Source of the DNA: Apiospora phragmitis | Taxonomy: Eukaryota > Ascomycota > Sordariomycetes > Amphisphaeriales > Apiosporaceae | NCBI GenBank assembly: GCA_038363925.1 | Contig: JAQQWL010000003.1 | Span: forward strand, 1,054,001 to 1,118,000 | Direction of reading: 5' to 3' | DNA length: 64,000 nucleotides | Shown: piece after piece, positions 22,209 to 32,769 of the stretch | How the letters are laid out: each line of letters opens with the position of its first letter | How positions within the stretch are numbered: position 1 is the first letter of the stretch | Notes under the pieces: model-generated | Databases searched by the model: none | What the model was told of the DNA's origin: nothing | What the model saw: only the letters and a program-made list of their open reading frames with translations | Made by a program: the position numbers and the translations under genes

Positions 22209-24344
22209 ATGCTTCTCCAGGCGCCTTTTCTGGCGGCCCTCGGCTTTGCCTCAACTGCCTTCGCCGCCTTTGGATTCACGAAATCCGGCAATAACTATGT
22301 TGTGGATGCAGGCTCTGACAATCCCCTCGTCTTCACCGTCAACGGAGGAAGCTGCGACATAACCTCTATCAAATACCGTGGGGTCGAACTGCAGGATAAA
22401 CAAGGCAGTCATATCTCTTCCGGTCTTGGATCAGCCACTGTCAGTGCCACCACTGTCAACAATCAATATGTCAAGATCACCTGCCAGACGTCGACCTTGA
22501 CGCACTATCTGGTAGTCAGGTCCGGAGACAGCACGATCCACATGGCCACTTACATCTCTGCTGAGCCTTCAATTGGCGAGTTGCGATTCATCGCGCGACT
22601 CAACTCGGCCCAGTTGCCCAACGAGTATCCCTATGGAGCTGTGTCTACTACGTCTGGCAGTTCGTCCACCGTGGAGGGCTCTGATGTCTTTGTTGTCAAT
22701 GGGCAAACTCGATCCAAGTTCTATTCCAGCACCCGTTTCATCGACAAGGACGCCCAATGTGTTTATGGCGGCTCGGACTTGATGCACGTCTGCATGATCA
22801 CCCCGCAGCAGGAGTCTTCGTCTGGTGGTCCGTTCTTCCGAGATATCGAGTCGAACAATGCCGGACCTGCGACCAACCTCTACAACTACATGAACAGCGG
22901 CCACGTCCAAACCGAGGCCTGGCGCACCAACGTCCTGCACGGACCTTACATGATGACTTTTTCTCGCTCTGGAGTTCCCACTGGCAAAGGATTCGATGAC
23001 ACTTTCTGGGGCCAGCTCAGCGTCCAGGGCTATGTTCCGAAGGGATCTCGGGGTTACGTCTCGGGTACTGCCTCTGGCGTCGCAAGCAAATTCGAGACTG
23101 TCATTCACTGGTACAACTCGGCTGCTCAGTACTGGACCAAGGCGGGCTCGAATGGTGCCTTCACTTCGCCCGCCATGAAGCCAGGCACCTACACCATGGT
23201 CCTGTACCAGACGGAGTACAAGGTTGCCAGCGCCAGCGTCACCGTCGCCGCTGGGCAGACGAAGACACAGAACATTGCCAGCACTCTCCCCGCCCGCAAC
23301 ACGATCTGGAGCATCGGCGAACTCGACGGCCAGCCCACCGGCTTCCTCAACGCCGACAAGCAGCAGCGCATGCACCCGTCGGACTCGCGCATGACCGCGT
23401 GGAAGCCCGTGACCTACACCGTCGGCTCTTCGACCGTCGGCCAGTTCCCGATGGCGCTGTTCAAGAGCGTCAACGACCCGGCCACGATCAAGTTCAACCT
23501 CGACTCCGCACCCGCCGGCGCCGCCACGCTGCGCATCGCCACGACCCTCTCGTTCGCCGGTGCGCGCCCGGGCGCCAAGGTCAACAACTGGAGCGCCAAG
23601 ACTCCCGCGCAGCCGCCCAAGATCGACAGCCGCGGCGTGACCCGCGGTGCCTATCATGGCAACAACGAGGTCTACGACTTCAGCATCCCCGCCGGTACCC
23701 TTGTTGCCGGGGCCAACACCGTCGTCATCAACGCCGTGTCCGGGAGCAGTGGAACCACCTACCTCTCTCCCAACTTCGTAAGTTGCTCTACTCCTCTCCC
23801 TTCCAAGTAGAACCCGCCTTGTCCCCTTTTCTTCAACATGTTTTCCATTAATACGTTGAGGTTGCGTCAAACAGATCTTTGATTCCGTCGAGCTCTTCAC
23901 AAGCTAGACCTAGTGAAGTGGAGAATTGACACAGGCGGCCGATGTAGATCTTCGATAGCGTCGAGCTCTTCACGGCAGGCTCGGGCAACGGAAACGGCAA
24001 TGGAGGTGGTGGCAACTCACCCCCGCCCACAACGACTACCGCTCAGGCCCCGCCTGCGACCACCACCACAACAGCCCCCGGCTCGCAGCAGACTCAGTTT
24101 GGTCAATGTGGGGGTATCGGGTACAGTGGTCCTACTGTGGTAAGTACTTGTCGGTCTACTTCTTTCGGCTGAGGTGGACAGAGTAGAAGTTCAGTTGGCA
24201 ATGCTTACTGAAGCCTTTGGTAGTGCGCAAGCCCGTTCAAGTGCACCGTGTCTAACGACTGTAAGTTCAATCCGAGACGAACACGGGTTAAATTCATGTG
24301 ATAGTAGTGCTGACGGTGTTTCAGGGTACTCGCAATGTATTTGA
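22209..24344 (+). CDS. Secreted rhamnogalacturonan lyase (polysaccharide lyase family 4) with C-terminal CBM1
   Basis: Exons 22209-23777, 23948-24139, 24224-24260 and 24325-24344 give 605 residues; all introns are GT-AG. I start at ATG 22209 because it gives a clean signal peptide ([19 protein letters not shown]). The body resembles Aspergillus-type PL4 endolyases, which cut rhamnogalacturonan I of pectin by beta-elimination. [10 protein letters not shown] (about residue 168) and NVLHGPYMM (about 245) carry the candidate catalytic lysine and histidine. A Gly/Asn- then Pro/Thr-rich linker leads to [19 protein letters not shown]...WYSQC, a complete fungal cellulose-binding module split by two introns. 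An alternative acceptor at 23875 instead gives [10 protein letters not shown] and a stop (exons 22209-23777, 23875-23907, 533 residues), lacking CBM1. Reading through intron 1 also soon reaches a stop. Confidence 0.9.
23875..23900 (+). repeat. First copy of a duplicated splice-acceptor exon start (PL4 gene)
   Basis: 26 bp, 23 identical to 23948-23973. Preceded by an AG acceptor, it encodes IFDSVELFT in frame with exon 1, followed at once by a stop at 23905-23907. The second copy has its own AG acceptor and leads into the linker and CBM1. Confidence 0.8.
23948..23973 (+). repeat. Second copy of the duplicated splice-acceptor exon start (PL4 gene)
   Basis: Encodes the same IFDSVELFT peptide after a TAG acceptor, 73 bp downstream of the first copy, and opens into the CBM1-bearing 3' exons. 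Confidence 0.8.
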
Positions 24345-27022
24345 GGGGCAAGTCTACGTAGGCGGAGAGCTTCTCGGCATAATATCGAGATGCCCATGCA
24401 GGACACCTAACCCCCCTAAGTACCTACTTAATTAATATTACTATTTGTTCCGATATGCAGCTATTCCTCCCTCGACCTTTCAGAAGTGATAACATGGTTT
24501 AGACAAGTGGATTCATAACCAATTGAACCCCCAACTCAGGGGGCCGCTCTAACGAGGGAAACAGCCTTCCACGTCCGACAGCCCGGTACTTGCTCGGCAA
24601 TGGGCAGGTGAAAGCAGCTTAATTACTTGTTTCTGAACCTGGAAATGGCCATAGCGGCTTAATTACTCCAGAAAGTACTCGATATAAGCCCCAGCAAGCC
24701 CGTTCATCCGGCCGAGGAGATCATGTACAGCGTCGGCCCATGTCCCGACGTCTGACAGGTCCACACCAACTTGTGTCGTGGGGGTTCCTCTACATATCAC
24801 AGTCGTATGACGATGTTCGTACCCTAGTGATTTCCTATGGGGATACTGCTTATGTTCGAGATAATGCGTTCCGAAATCGCACACGAGTCTCATGTGGCCA
24901 CCTACTATGGGGGTATTGCCTGTGTGTACGTTGATTGCCTCCATCCCTACCATTTTAAGCAAGCCTCGGTACTAAGCCGGAGCGAGAACAGACGCCGAAC
25001 CAGAAGCCGATGCCCATTTCAGGGCTTGGCAGTCCACGATCTTCCCGGAACTGGCCGTGGAGGGGTGAACGTTGGCAGTAATGGCCAGTGTTGTAGCCAG
25101 ACTAGGCCCTGGTCATAACCAGGCCGGGCGCAGTCCTGGGTCGCGATGAAGTGTACATGTGTCATGTGTGTCTGTGTGTGTGTGTGCGACAGCCCTTTTT
25201 CGACTTTTGTCTCTGCAAGTTGGGCAAAGGGTGGGCAGATCTCATCTCGTATTTGATGAGAAGACCCAGTATCAGGCCCCGGCGTAACCCCCGCCCGTTC
25301 ATTCGAGGGCCTAGGCTGCCAGGGGCAGGTGGCTAGGGGGCTTGGGGGGGGGGGGGCCACAACAGGTTCTTGACGAACAAGCCAAGGCACGTGGCTAAGT
25401 TGTAATGAGCGAGGGTCGTTTGTTCATCTCTCCAACCATGCACCTTGTTGAAACGGTATCGTCCGCAAGCATCATCCTGATGCGCATCAAGCATCTTTCT
25501 ATGCATAGTCGCTCGATTTGGGATGAACGGTGGGGTCGGTGAGGTCTTTTATGGGTTTCCCTCGGGCCTTATTAACCCGCGTTGCATTCCGCGTTCCGAA
25601 TGCGACAGCCGGGGACTATTTCTCCTGTACTGCATGTTTGCAGCAGCAGCAGCCTCTGCGGTATCGTGCATTGATCATGGTGAGTTGTATAGCATCCTTT
25701 CCTCTTTTCGTTCGTTTTTTCTTCTTCGCCAAGCTACGGTATGGATCTGGTTATCTGCGACAATCTGGATAATTTCTTCTAGAAGGACCTTATCGTGGAG
25801 CAGCCTCTCCGGAGGCGGAGCTGTTACATAGCCTTACGTTTACATACTATGGATGGCGTCTACGGAGTAGTGGGTGGCCTACTCGACAGCAGCCAAGGTG
25901 ATAGGCAGCATAGCATCATGCACGATGCATCAAACTCCCCCGCAGCGTACTTTTCGATTGCACGTCCTAGTTTCAACCGCCGATAGGGGTTCTCTGGTTG
26001 CCTAGCGGCACTTTATGGGCTCATAACGGGCCTGAGAGCATCTTCCAACTACATTCTTTGTACTGCACTTGTTTCAAAAACATCGTGGCTTCGCATTGCG
26101 ATGCCTAGCTGCAGCCTTGATAGGCTGTAACCCTCCACGCTTATCTGCAATAGGGAAGATTGCCGAGGTAGCTCGGACCTCAACCAGACTTTCGACAAGA
26201 CCCTCACACCTATCTGCCGTCCCCACCATTTCGCCATGGCAGTTTTTCAATAGTGCCTACTGGTGCGTAACGAGCACCCAACGGTTATCTGATCGCTCTT
26301 TGTCTCGGAACATATCGTTATATGCCCGAGACGCAGCGCGAATCCCCCGCGGAAGCAACCGGTTGTCACCTTGATCACGTCTCAGCGTAGCATCGATCTG
26401 CGCCGGCGCCCGCTTCGCCTTCACACCCTTCTGCTCGCCGCTGTCGTCACATCATCATCGGCAGCCTCATCGCACCTTCTTTCACCGCTCACCTTGGCAA
26501 CCCTGAATCTGTCTGTCTTCAGTTCATTAGACACCTTGGCCCCCCACCGCATCATGCACCCCATGAAGCCTCATCACTGTCAGAGAAGCCTTTCCATCAT
26601 GCCCTCAACACACTTCACGACGTCTACGATAGGCAGTTATTGGAGCGCGGGCGCCTCCCGCGGCAGCCCTGCGTAATGTCGGCATACCTGTGCTTGGACT
26701 AGTGCAGATCCATCTGCAATATTCTTTTTTGGTGGTCCCAGTGGGGGGTCTGAACAGGGCCTAGACGAGATCAAAGCGGCATCAAATCTGCAGGGCCATC
26801 GCATGGCAGCCCACGAGGATCATCCCCAGGCCACGTCCGTCCCATGTCTATATTACCATCCGGGCCGCATCGCCACGATGGGCTGCCCTGAGGTACTCGG
26901 AGGTTTGTTGCTTATCTGATCTTTTTCTACTTCTTTACACATATTGCAACAGTGGCTGGTCCCCCTTCCTTACCAGCAAGCAACCCAGGCAGTAGTGAAA
27001 CCTTCTACTGCAAACTACGGCC
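24345..27022. other. 2.7 kb intergenic region with simple repeats
   Basis: No gene is supported. A 99-codon minus-strand open frame (24663-24962) has ordinary amino-acid composition but no recognised domain. A (GT)n tract lies at about 25165-25188 and a 13-G run at about 25344-25356. The sequence before 27023 is presumably the promoter and 5' leader of the membrane-protein gene. Confidence 0.5.
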
Positions 27023-28989
27023 ATGACTGGCCAGCTGCCACATGGAGCTGAAGGCCCGGCAGCCTTGTCGATGATATTTGCTTTCTTCAGCTTGGCTTGT
27101 TCGAGCACATTGATATGGCTTGCATGGTCTCACAATGCACGACTATCATGTAAGTATTGCAAGGGCATTGCGCACCCCCACCCAATATTTCACAGGTCAA
27201 CTGACTTGCCAACATAGACATCTCTTGCGTTGCGATCTGTACGCTCGTCAGCACTACCATGTCCATCATCCAGCAGATACACGTCATTGGCTGGTACCGA
27301 GATGTCGTGATAGAGCAGGCCGAGGCCAAGCTGGTAAACCCTGGTAGCCCAGACCATGCCATTGCCAATGGCTCAACTGGCATGGACTTGGTGCTCTTCT
27401 ACATTCGTATGTCTTCTCTCATGTCTCCGTCCTTCCGCCTCACCAAGCTTACGGGTACTCTTAGAGTTCTACTGTTACAATGTCGAGTCCATGTTTGTTC
27501 TCTTCTGGGCGGCTGAACTAGGACAGTCGGTTTATGGCTTAACGCAGAAGTATCACTTGATGAAGAAATTGAAGTATTTCAACTATGCGGCCAAGGCAAG
27601 CGCAGTCCTGCTGCCACTTCTCCTCGTGGCGTTGCTAAGAGCTCCTGCTGTCCAAAACAACACAGCTGCTTTCGTTGCCCTGGCCGATCTACCTTGTAAG
27701 TAATGACACCACACCTACATACATAGTACGAGCACTACTAAGACATGCCATAGTGTGGCTCAGCATCGGATGCGGAAGTATTGTCATGATCGCTATATTG
27801 GGCCGATACATCCACACCCAGCGCGTGCTGTTACGCTTTGATCCCGCCCGGGCGGCTTCGACAGTCCCAATTCGGCACCGAGCCGCGGTCGGCGGACAAT
27901 CTTTTCGCGGCTATGGTGTACCTACATCTACGACCGCTGGGTGATGACGCGCTTCTTCATTGCCTTTGTCAGGCTCGCGTGAGTAATCTCCCGGAACTCT
28001 TGTCAGGGTAAAAGCCCTATGCTGACGAAGCAAGACCTATTAGCGTCTTCCAGGTGACCGTCACCATCTTTCAGCAGTTCGCCACGAGCGGCACCAGAGG
28101 CATTGGCAACAGCGTGGCGGCGGCGTACTCTCCTGGCGAGGCCCCCGACCTGAGCATCGAGCAGGCCAGGACGGCCATGTATTTCTTCATCCCGGGAAAC
28201 ACGCCCGGCATCGCCCTCATGATCATCTTCGGCACCACGGCGACGTTCCGCCACCACATGTACAAGACGTTCGTTCCCAAGCGGTTCCAAAAGGGTTGCG
28301 GAACCGCGCCGCTGCCGATGTACGACAACGACAACAAGCTGCCCTACCCGCTGGAAACCGTGACCACCAACTCATCGACGAAGAAGCCGGTCCCGCGCAA
28401 CAACACGGGGACGCCGGTACCCCCCTGTCCCAAGAGGGCGCTTCTGAAGCAGGTGTCATTCCGGTCGGACTCTGCCATGTCGTCGTCGATCGGCTCGCCC
28501 ACGTCTCTGACCTCGCCAGTTAACTCGCCAACAATTGGCTCGCCGACGCCGTTGCTGCGATCTGATAGCACCAAGTCCTGCATGCGGCAGGCAGCACTAA
28601 CGCCGCCACTCCGATCCAAGTCGATAACGTTCCGATCGGACACGACCGTGCCAGCCCCATCACCCATGCACTCGCCGACGCCTCTTGCGCGACCGCAATC
28701 CGCCAGGACATCCAGGCGGACACCACCGCCGGTCACGAGGTTCCGATCGAACACGGCCATGTCGTCATACAACAGGCGGACCTCGACGCCGAGGCCCGAT
28801 CTCATGAAGACGCTGCCCAAGCGTCCGCCCCCATCGTTGCACTCGGCATCGAATCCGATTGATGGCCTTGCTATGGGGCCCGGCGTCGAGACGGAGTGGC
28901 ACGAGGACAGTGCGGCGTTCATCATCAAGCGGATCGAGGTGCGGCATGGCGTCCAGATAGATCCGGGGTCCCGGGGTGGGTTGATATGA
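27023..28989 (+). CDS. Fungal multi-pass (about 7-TM) membrane protein, one apparent frameshift
   Basis: Exons are 27023-27149, 27218-27406, 27465-27695, 27754-27978 and 28044-28989, all GT-AG with phases that agree. Hydrophobic segments occur in ALSMIFAFFSLACSSTLIWL, the ISCVAICTLVSTTMSIIQQI segment, LVLFYIQFYCYNVESMFVLF, VLLPLLLVALL, WLSIGCGSIVMIAIL, RFFIAFVRLA and PGIALMIIFGTT. MYKTFVPKRFQKG then begins a ~220-residue Ser/Pro-rich cytosolic tail with loose repeats of FRSDSAMSS. I recognise it as a family of uncharacterised fungal integral membrane proteins and assign no substrate or ligand. Exon 4 is one base short for a continuous frame: near 27870-27895 the frame must shift to reach TYIYDRWVMTRFF. 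This is either a true mutation or a consensus error; repaired length would be about 572 residues. Confidence 0.65.
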
Positions 28990-29427
28990 TACGATAATAC
29001 ATACAGCCAGGAGAGAGCAAGTAGTGTGTGGACCTCAGCAGGAGCTCCCCGAGAGGGGCGATTTTTGTATTTCTTTGCGCTTTGTTGTTCTGTCGTCCGT
29101 TTTTAGATATGAACTTCAAGCGAACGGCCGGAAGTTGCTTATTTTAACCTAGATACCCCTTGATGCACCGAATATGAACTACAGCTTAACAACCGATCAA
29201 CTTGATGAGATATCTCATTCTGAAGTATAAAGAGATGACATGCCACGAGTGGCTTGAAGTTGATTTTACAGCTTGTCGTAGTTAATCTGATTTCTATTGC
29301 AAGAATGTGTGTATTTACATAGCGCAGAACTGCCAATGTCTTAGATTTTCCAAGATCAACCCCCCTCCACCCCCCTGCCATAAAACCACCGTCAAACTTG
29401 AACAATCTTTCCAGTTTGTATGGTTTC
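28990..29427. other. Intergenic between convergent genes
   Basis: 3' regions of the membrane-protein gene (plus) and the F-box-like pseudogene (minus). No further gene is seen. Confidence 0.5.
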
Positions 29428-30386
29428 CTACCGCATTCTCAGTCCGGGCCCTAGCAGTACTGGGCCCCATAGTGCATCGGCTTCATCTTGTGCTTGTTGC
29501 AACTCCTCCTCTGCCAAAGCATTCTCATACCTATTACGGCCATCCAGACTATACATAACCCATAGGCCATCGCTGGTACCCCAAATCCGTCTCTTGGACA
29601 ATTCTACTTCGACATCCCACCCATAAGATAATGCGATCTTCTTCATGTCGTCAATCTCGCACTGCCTGTAATTCCCATTCTCAAACTCCGGGATATCCCT
29701 GCTTGAACCGACCTCGCCGTCGCCGCCCGCAGAAGACCCCTCCATGTCCCCGGGGGGGGGGGGGGGGTTCCTGGTCATCCCCATTGACGAAAGCAGCAAT
29801 GAAAAGGAAGACCTTCTCGAGTGAGGAAATCCTCTTCAATTCTGCGCCGAGTGCGTGCATCTGGAGAGATGTGTCCGGCGGCATAGGCCCTGTCAAGCTA
29901 TGTTTCTTTCTTGCCGAATCGGTAAGCCGCAGTTCCAATGTCCGAATGCTAGGACACAGTGTGCGGATCGCCGTCAAATTCGCTCTGTCGAGTCGGTGGA
30001 TGTCGGTGGCGCGACTGTTGGCCCAGAACTGGTGGTCTAAGAAGTTCAGGGGCAGTTCAATGTACCGGATGAGGGCGGGCTTGGCTCCCGATCCGTCTCA
30101 GAAAGCGCGCAGGAGCAGCGGCTTTGTCATAGTACGTATCCCGTGAGTCGAGAGCAGAGTCTAGCGTCCAGAAGGAGAACTTGTTCCGGGAGTACAGCAG
30201 AGGGCTTGCTTCGTGGAGCGTGCGCTTGTTGACGAGGATTTGGGGGTACAGGTGCTTTGGGTCCTCGACCGCGGCTCAATCCCACTGAGGATCCTCGTCG
30301 CAGGTGATTCCTACGTAGCCTGGACGGACTAATAGATAATCATATGTTTGATATCGCAACTCCAAATGTAAATCGAAGAAGTGCAT
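29428..30386 (-). pseudogene. F-box-like fungal protein, frame broken at a 16-base homopolymer and elsewhere
   Basis: From ATG 30386 the frame opens with DLHLELRYQTYDYLLVRPG, which fits the LPxELRxxIYxxLL box that starts fungal F-box-like proteins. It continues ILVNKRTLHEASPLLYSRNK, then ALIRYIELPLNFLDHQF and TLCPSIRTLELRL, the usual order in this family. Breaks are a TGA at 30276-30278, a one-base shift near 30098, and a run of 16 G (29752-29767; C16 in the gene) where the frame must change again to reach the C-terminal part ending at 29428. Intact members are probable SCF ubiquitin-ligase adaptors or uncharacterised; no target can be inferred. Confidence 0.55.
29752..29767. repeat. G16 homopolymer inside a coding frame
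   Basis: Sixteen consecutive G on the plus strand encode a proline run on the minus strand. Frames on the two sides differ. Such tracts are both prone to slippage in vivo and to sequencing error. Confidence 0.9.
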
Positions 30387-31756
30387 CTTTCAAGCTCGCA
30401 AAGGTTGTTCACGGAATGACCTTCGGATTTGATTGGCTAGATAGAGGTGTGAAAACGGGATTGTTATGAACCTATGCCTGAATGCGGAGATCGACTTACA
30501 AATACATAATGAGTTCTTCACGTGCAAATTATCTGAAGAGTTGGAGGGCCATAGCTTCAGTTAACGGAAGTTCCCGAGCCTACCAAGATCCGCATGGTAT
30601 CACGTCACTAATATGTGCAATCAGTGCTGGTTTTGTCTTTGGATGCAGGGAACATGACTCGTGTGCAGAGGCTTCCCCCTTATTTTGCTGTATTCAAAAC
30701 TAAACCATATTCCATGATAAGGGCTTGCTTTCAGGCTATTAAAGCTAGTTGAGCCCCCTTTTGTGCCAGATTGGCAATGCTGACTCATCCGATGCCCGTA
30801 CGCCACTATTACTATGTACTACCATAGTGGCTACTTAGGTAATAGCCAAATACGACATCGTGTATCTTATTACTGCTAATAACTATGATGAAGATCAGAT
30901 TGGTATATTGACAATGAGGAATTAGATGTTGGTGATAGTGGATTCTTCTTTATGAAACGCATTAGGCTGTCAGGCACATGGAGTAATTGTAGCCTGCAAT
31001 CATGCGTACTGATTCAAGTAGAAAGTAGAAACGCAGAGAAAGCATGAGATGAGCTCCCGACTTTCTGATCAACAACCACTCCACAATAGTAATGTGCAGG
31101 TGGTACGGTGATAGACACCAACGTTGTAGGTAATCACGGATGAACTGGTAAGCCATATCAGGCCTTTGCAGTGGCTGCAGCGTCCAGCTAACCTTTGCAT
31201 TTGGTGGTTATGTTGACAGGATGTCACGACTGCCTCATCTTAGCAACAGTGTTTAGGTGTGTAGAGATTGAAGCATGCGTACCGGAGCCATCCCTTTTCT
31301 GCAATACTAACGATGGAATAGAGTGCTACGAGGATTATCATATCGTTAGTCAGCTGACAGCCGTGATACGTTGTAGATAGATCAACATAAGGTACAAACT
31401 TCAGGAGGGTAGGCATGGTATCCAAGGATGAGCCACAACCGTTACCATAACAGAAGTGGTATAAAGCAAGTAGATGATGCAATGGTTGGCAAGCCTAGGG
31501 GAGGGGTGGTGTTTTGTTTCCAAGTCCAGATAATTCTAAGGCATTGTAAGAGGCTGGCAGCAAGCACATGGTTGTGATGAAGGTAGCGATCAACCAAAGT
31601 GAAACATGGGGGACGAGGTAATGTAGGTCTGCTGCTGAAACAGCATCGTCCTGCCCCTGACCCCAATAGCATAAGATATGGTTAATCAGTTACTCATATG
31701 TCATCTTGGTTGGGGGACGGGTAGATTTTGTTCAAATTAGAACGAAGTAGCACATC
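30387..31756. other. Intergenic, nothing supported
   Basis: Moderately AT-rich, with only short open frames of no recognisable content. It is probably old non-coding or decayed sequence. Confidence 0.45.
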
Positions 31757-32240
31757 ATGTACTAATAAGCAAGCAAGTCGACAGAAGCAGAAATCATTTG
31801 TCCCTAATTCGAGTGTTAGGGTCTGATCGTGGATATGTCACCGGTGATCCCAAGAGCTGTTGGTTCATTAACCACTGCCATGAATTTGAATATGGTGCTG
31901 ACAAAGGGAAGGCACAACACTTGTACCAATAAGCAAGCAAACACTCGGAAGTAACAATCCCTTGTCCCTAACCTTATAAGTCGAATTTGATTACCGATGT
32001 GTCACGGGTGGTGGTCCTGAGAGTTATTGGTTCAGTAGTCACTCCTATGAATATGAACAAGGTGCCAAGAAAAGGGAGGCACACGACTTGTGCCAATAAG
32101 CAAGTAAGCAATCAGAAGTAACAATCGATTGTCCCTAACCTTATCAATCGTCATATTTCGTCGATATGTTAACAGCGATCCCAAGAGTTGATGGTGCAGT
32201 GGTCAATCTAATGACACTGAACAAGTTGCTAACATATCGG
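31757..32240. repeat. Minisatellite of about 165 bp, roughly three copies
   Basis: The marker AATAAGCAAG starts at 31764, 31928 and 32095, giving periods of 164 and 167. Further shared blocks are TTGTCCCTAA, a CC(C/T)(A/G)AGAG(C/T)T segment and GG(A/G)AGGCACA. The third copy is incomplete at its end. The copies differ by indels and substitutions, so this is an old array. Confidence 0.75.
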
Positions 32241-32769
32241 TCAGGAGTTCGAGCATGGCTACAAGCACAGAGGACCGACAACACACTGCCACTTCCACTT
32301 GCATACAGAACTTGCTTTGGCTAACCTTATCCTCGCTCTCGCTCTGGCTTGCCACTGACCACAAAAGCAGAAAAAAAAGTTGAAAAGCCCCCAACAAAAC
32401 CCCAAAAACAGGAAGCAAGTAAGTACCACCCAAACCCCCCTACCACACCAACAACTCTGGGATTGCTCTTTCTTTTTTGGTCTTTTCTTTTGCTCCTTAT
32501 CATGGCACTAAGCCGAACACAACATTATCCCATCCAAACAACTAGATGTGGTCTACCCCATATCTGTACTACTGGTTGTCCATCCCGGCTTGAAACATGC
32601 GGCGTGGATCAACGTCAGCACTACCGACTCGTGAATAGTAGGACTGCAGCATAGGAACCTATACCACTGAGAGATTGATCACAACCCTATTCATCTATTG
32701 AGTCTGCCATGTACCTCCACTGTAGTGTTTGTGATTCTTCTATAACTTCTAGTAACTAGGGTTCCACTT
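32241..32769. other. Intergenic 3' of the MFS gene
   Basis: No gene is seen. An AGGAGTTCGAGC sequence near 32242, together with GATGGTGCAGTGGTC near 32186 in the last repeat copy, resembles pol III B and A boxes. No tRNA fold is convincing. Confidence 0.4.

Noticed and set aside
22569..23900. 443-codon open frame antisense to the PL4 gene
   Set aside because: It is the mirror of a GC-rich, third-position-biased coding exon, with low-complexity Arg/Gly/Val composition and no domain; the sense gene explains it fully.
24663..24962. 99-codon minus-strand open frame in the 2.7 kb intergenic region
   Set aside because: Amino-acid composition is plausible, but no domain, introns or conserved context could be seen; too weak to call a gene.
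25083..25130. Short hairpin CCTGGTCATAACCAGG as a terminator
   Set aside because: Rho-independent terminators do not apply in a fungal nuclear genome, and a 6 bp stem is expected by chance.
28344..28928. 194-codon antisense frame opposite the tail of the membrane-protein gene
   Set aside because: Shadow of the repetitive Ser/Pro tail; no start context, splice sites or recognised domain.
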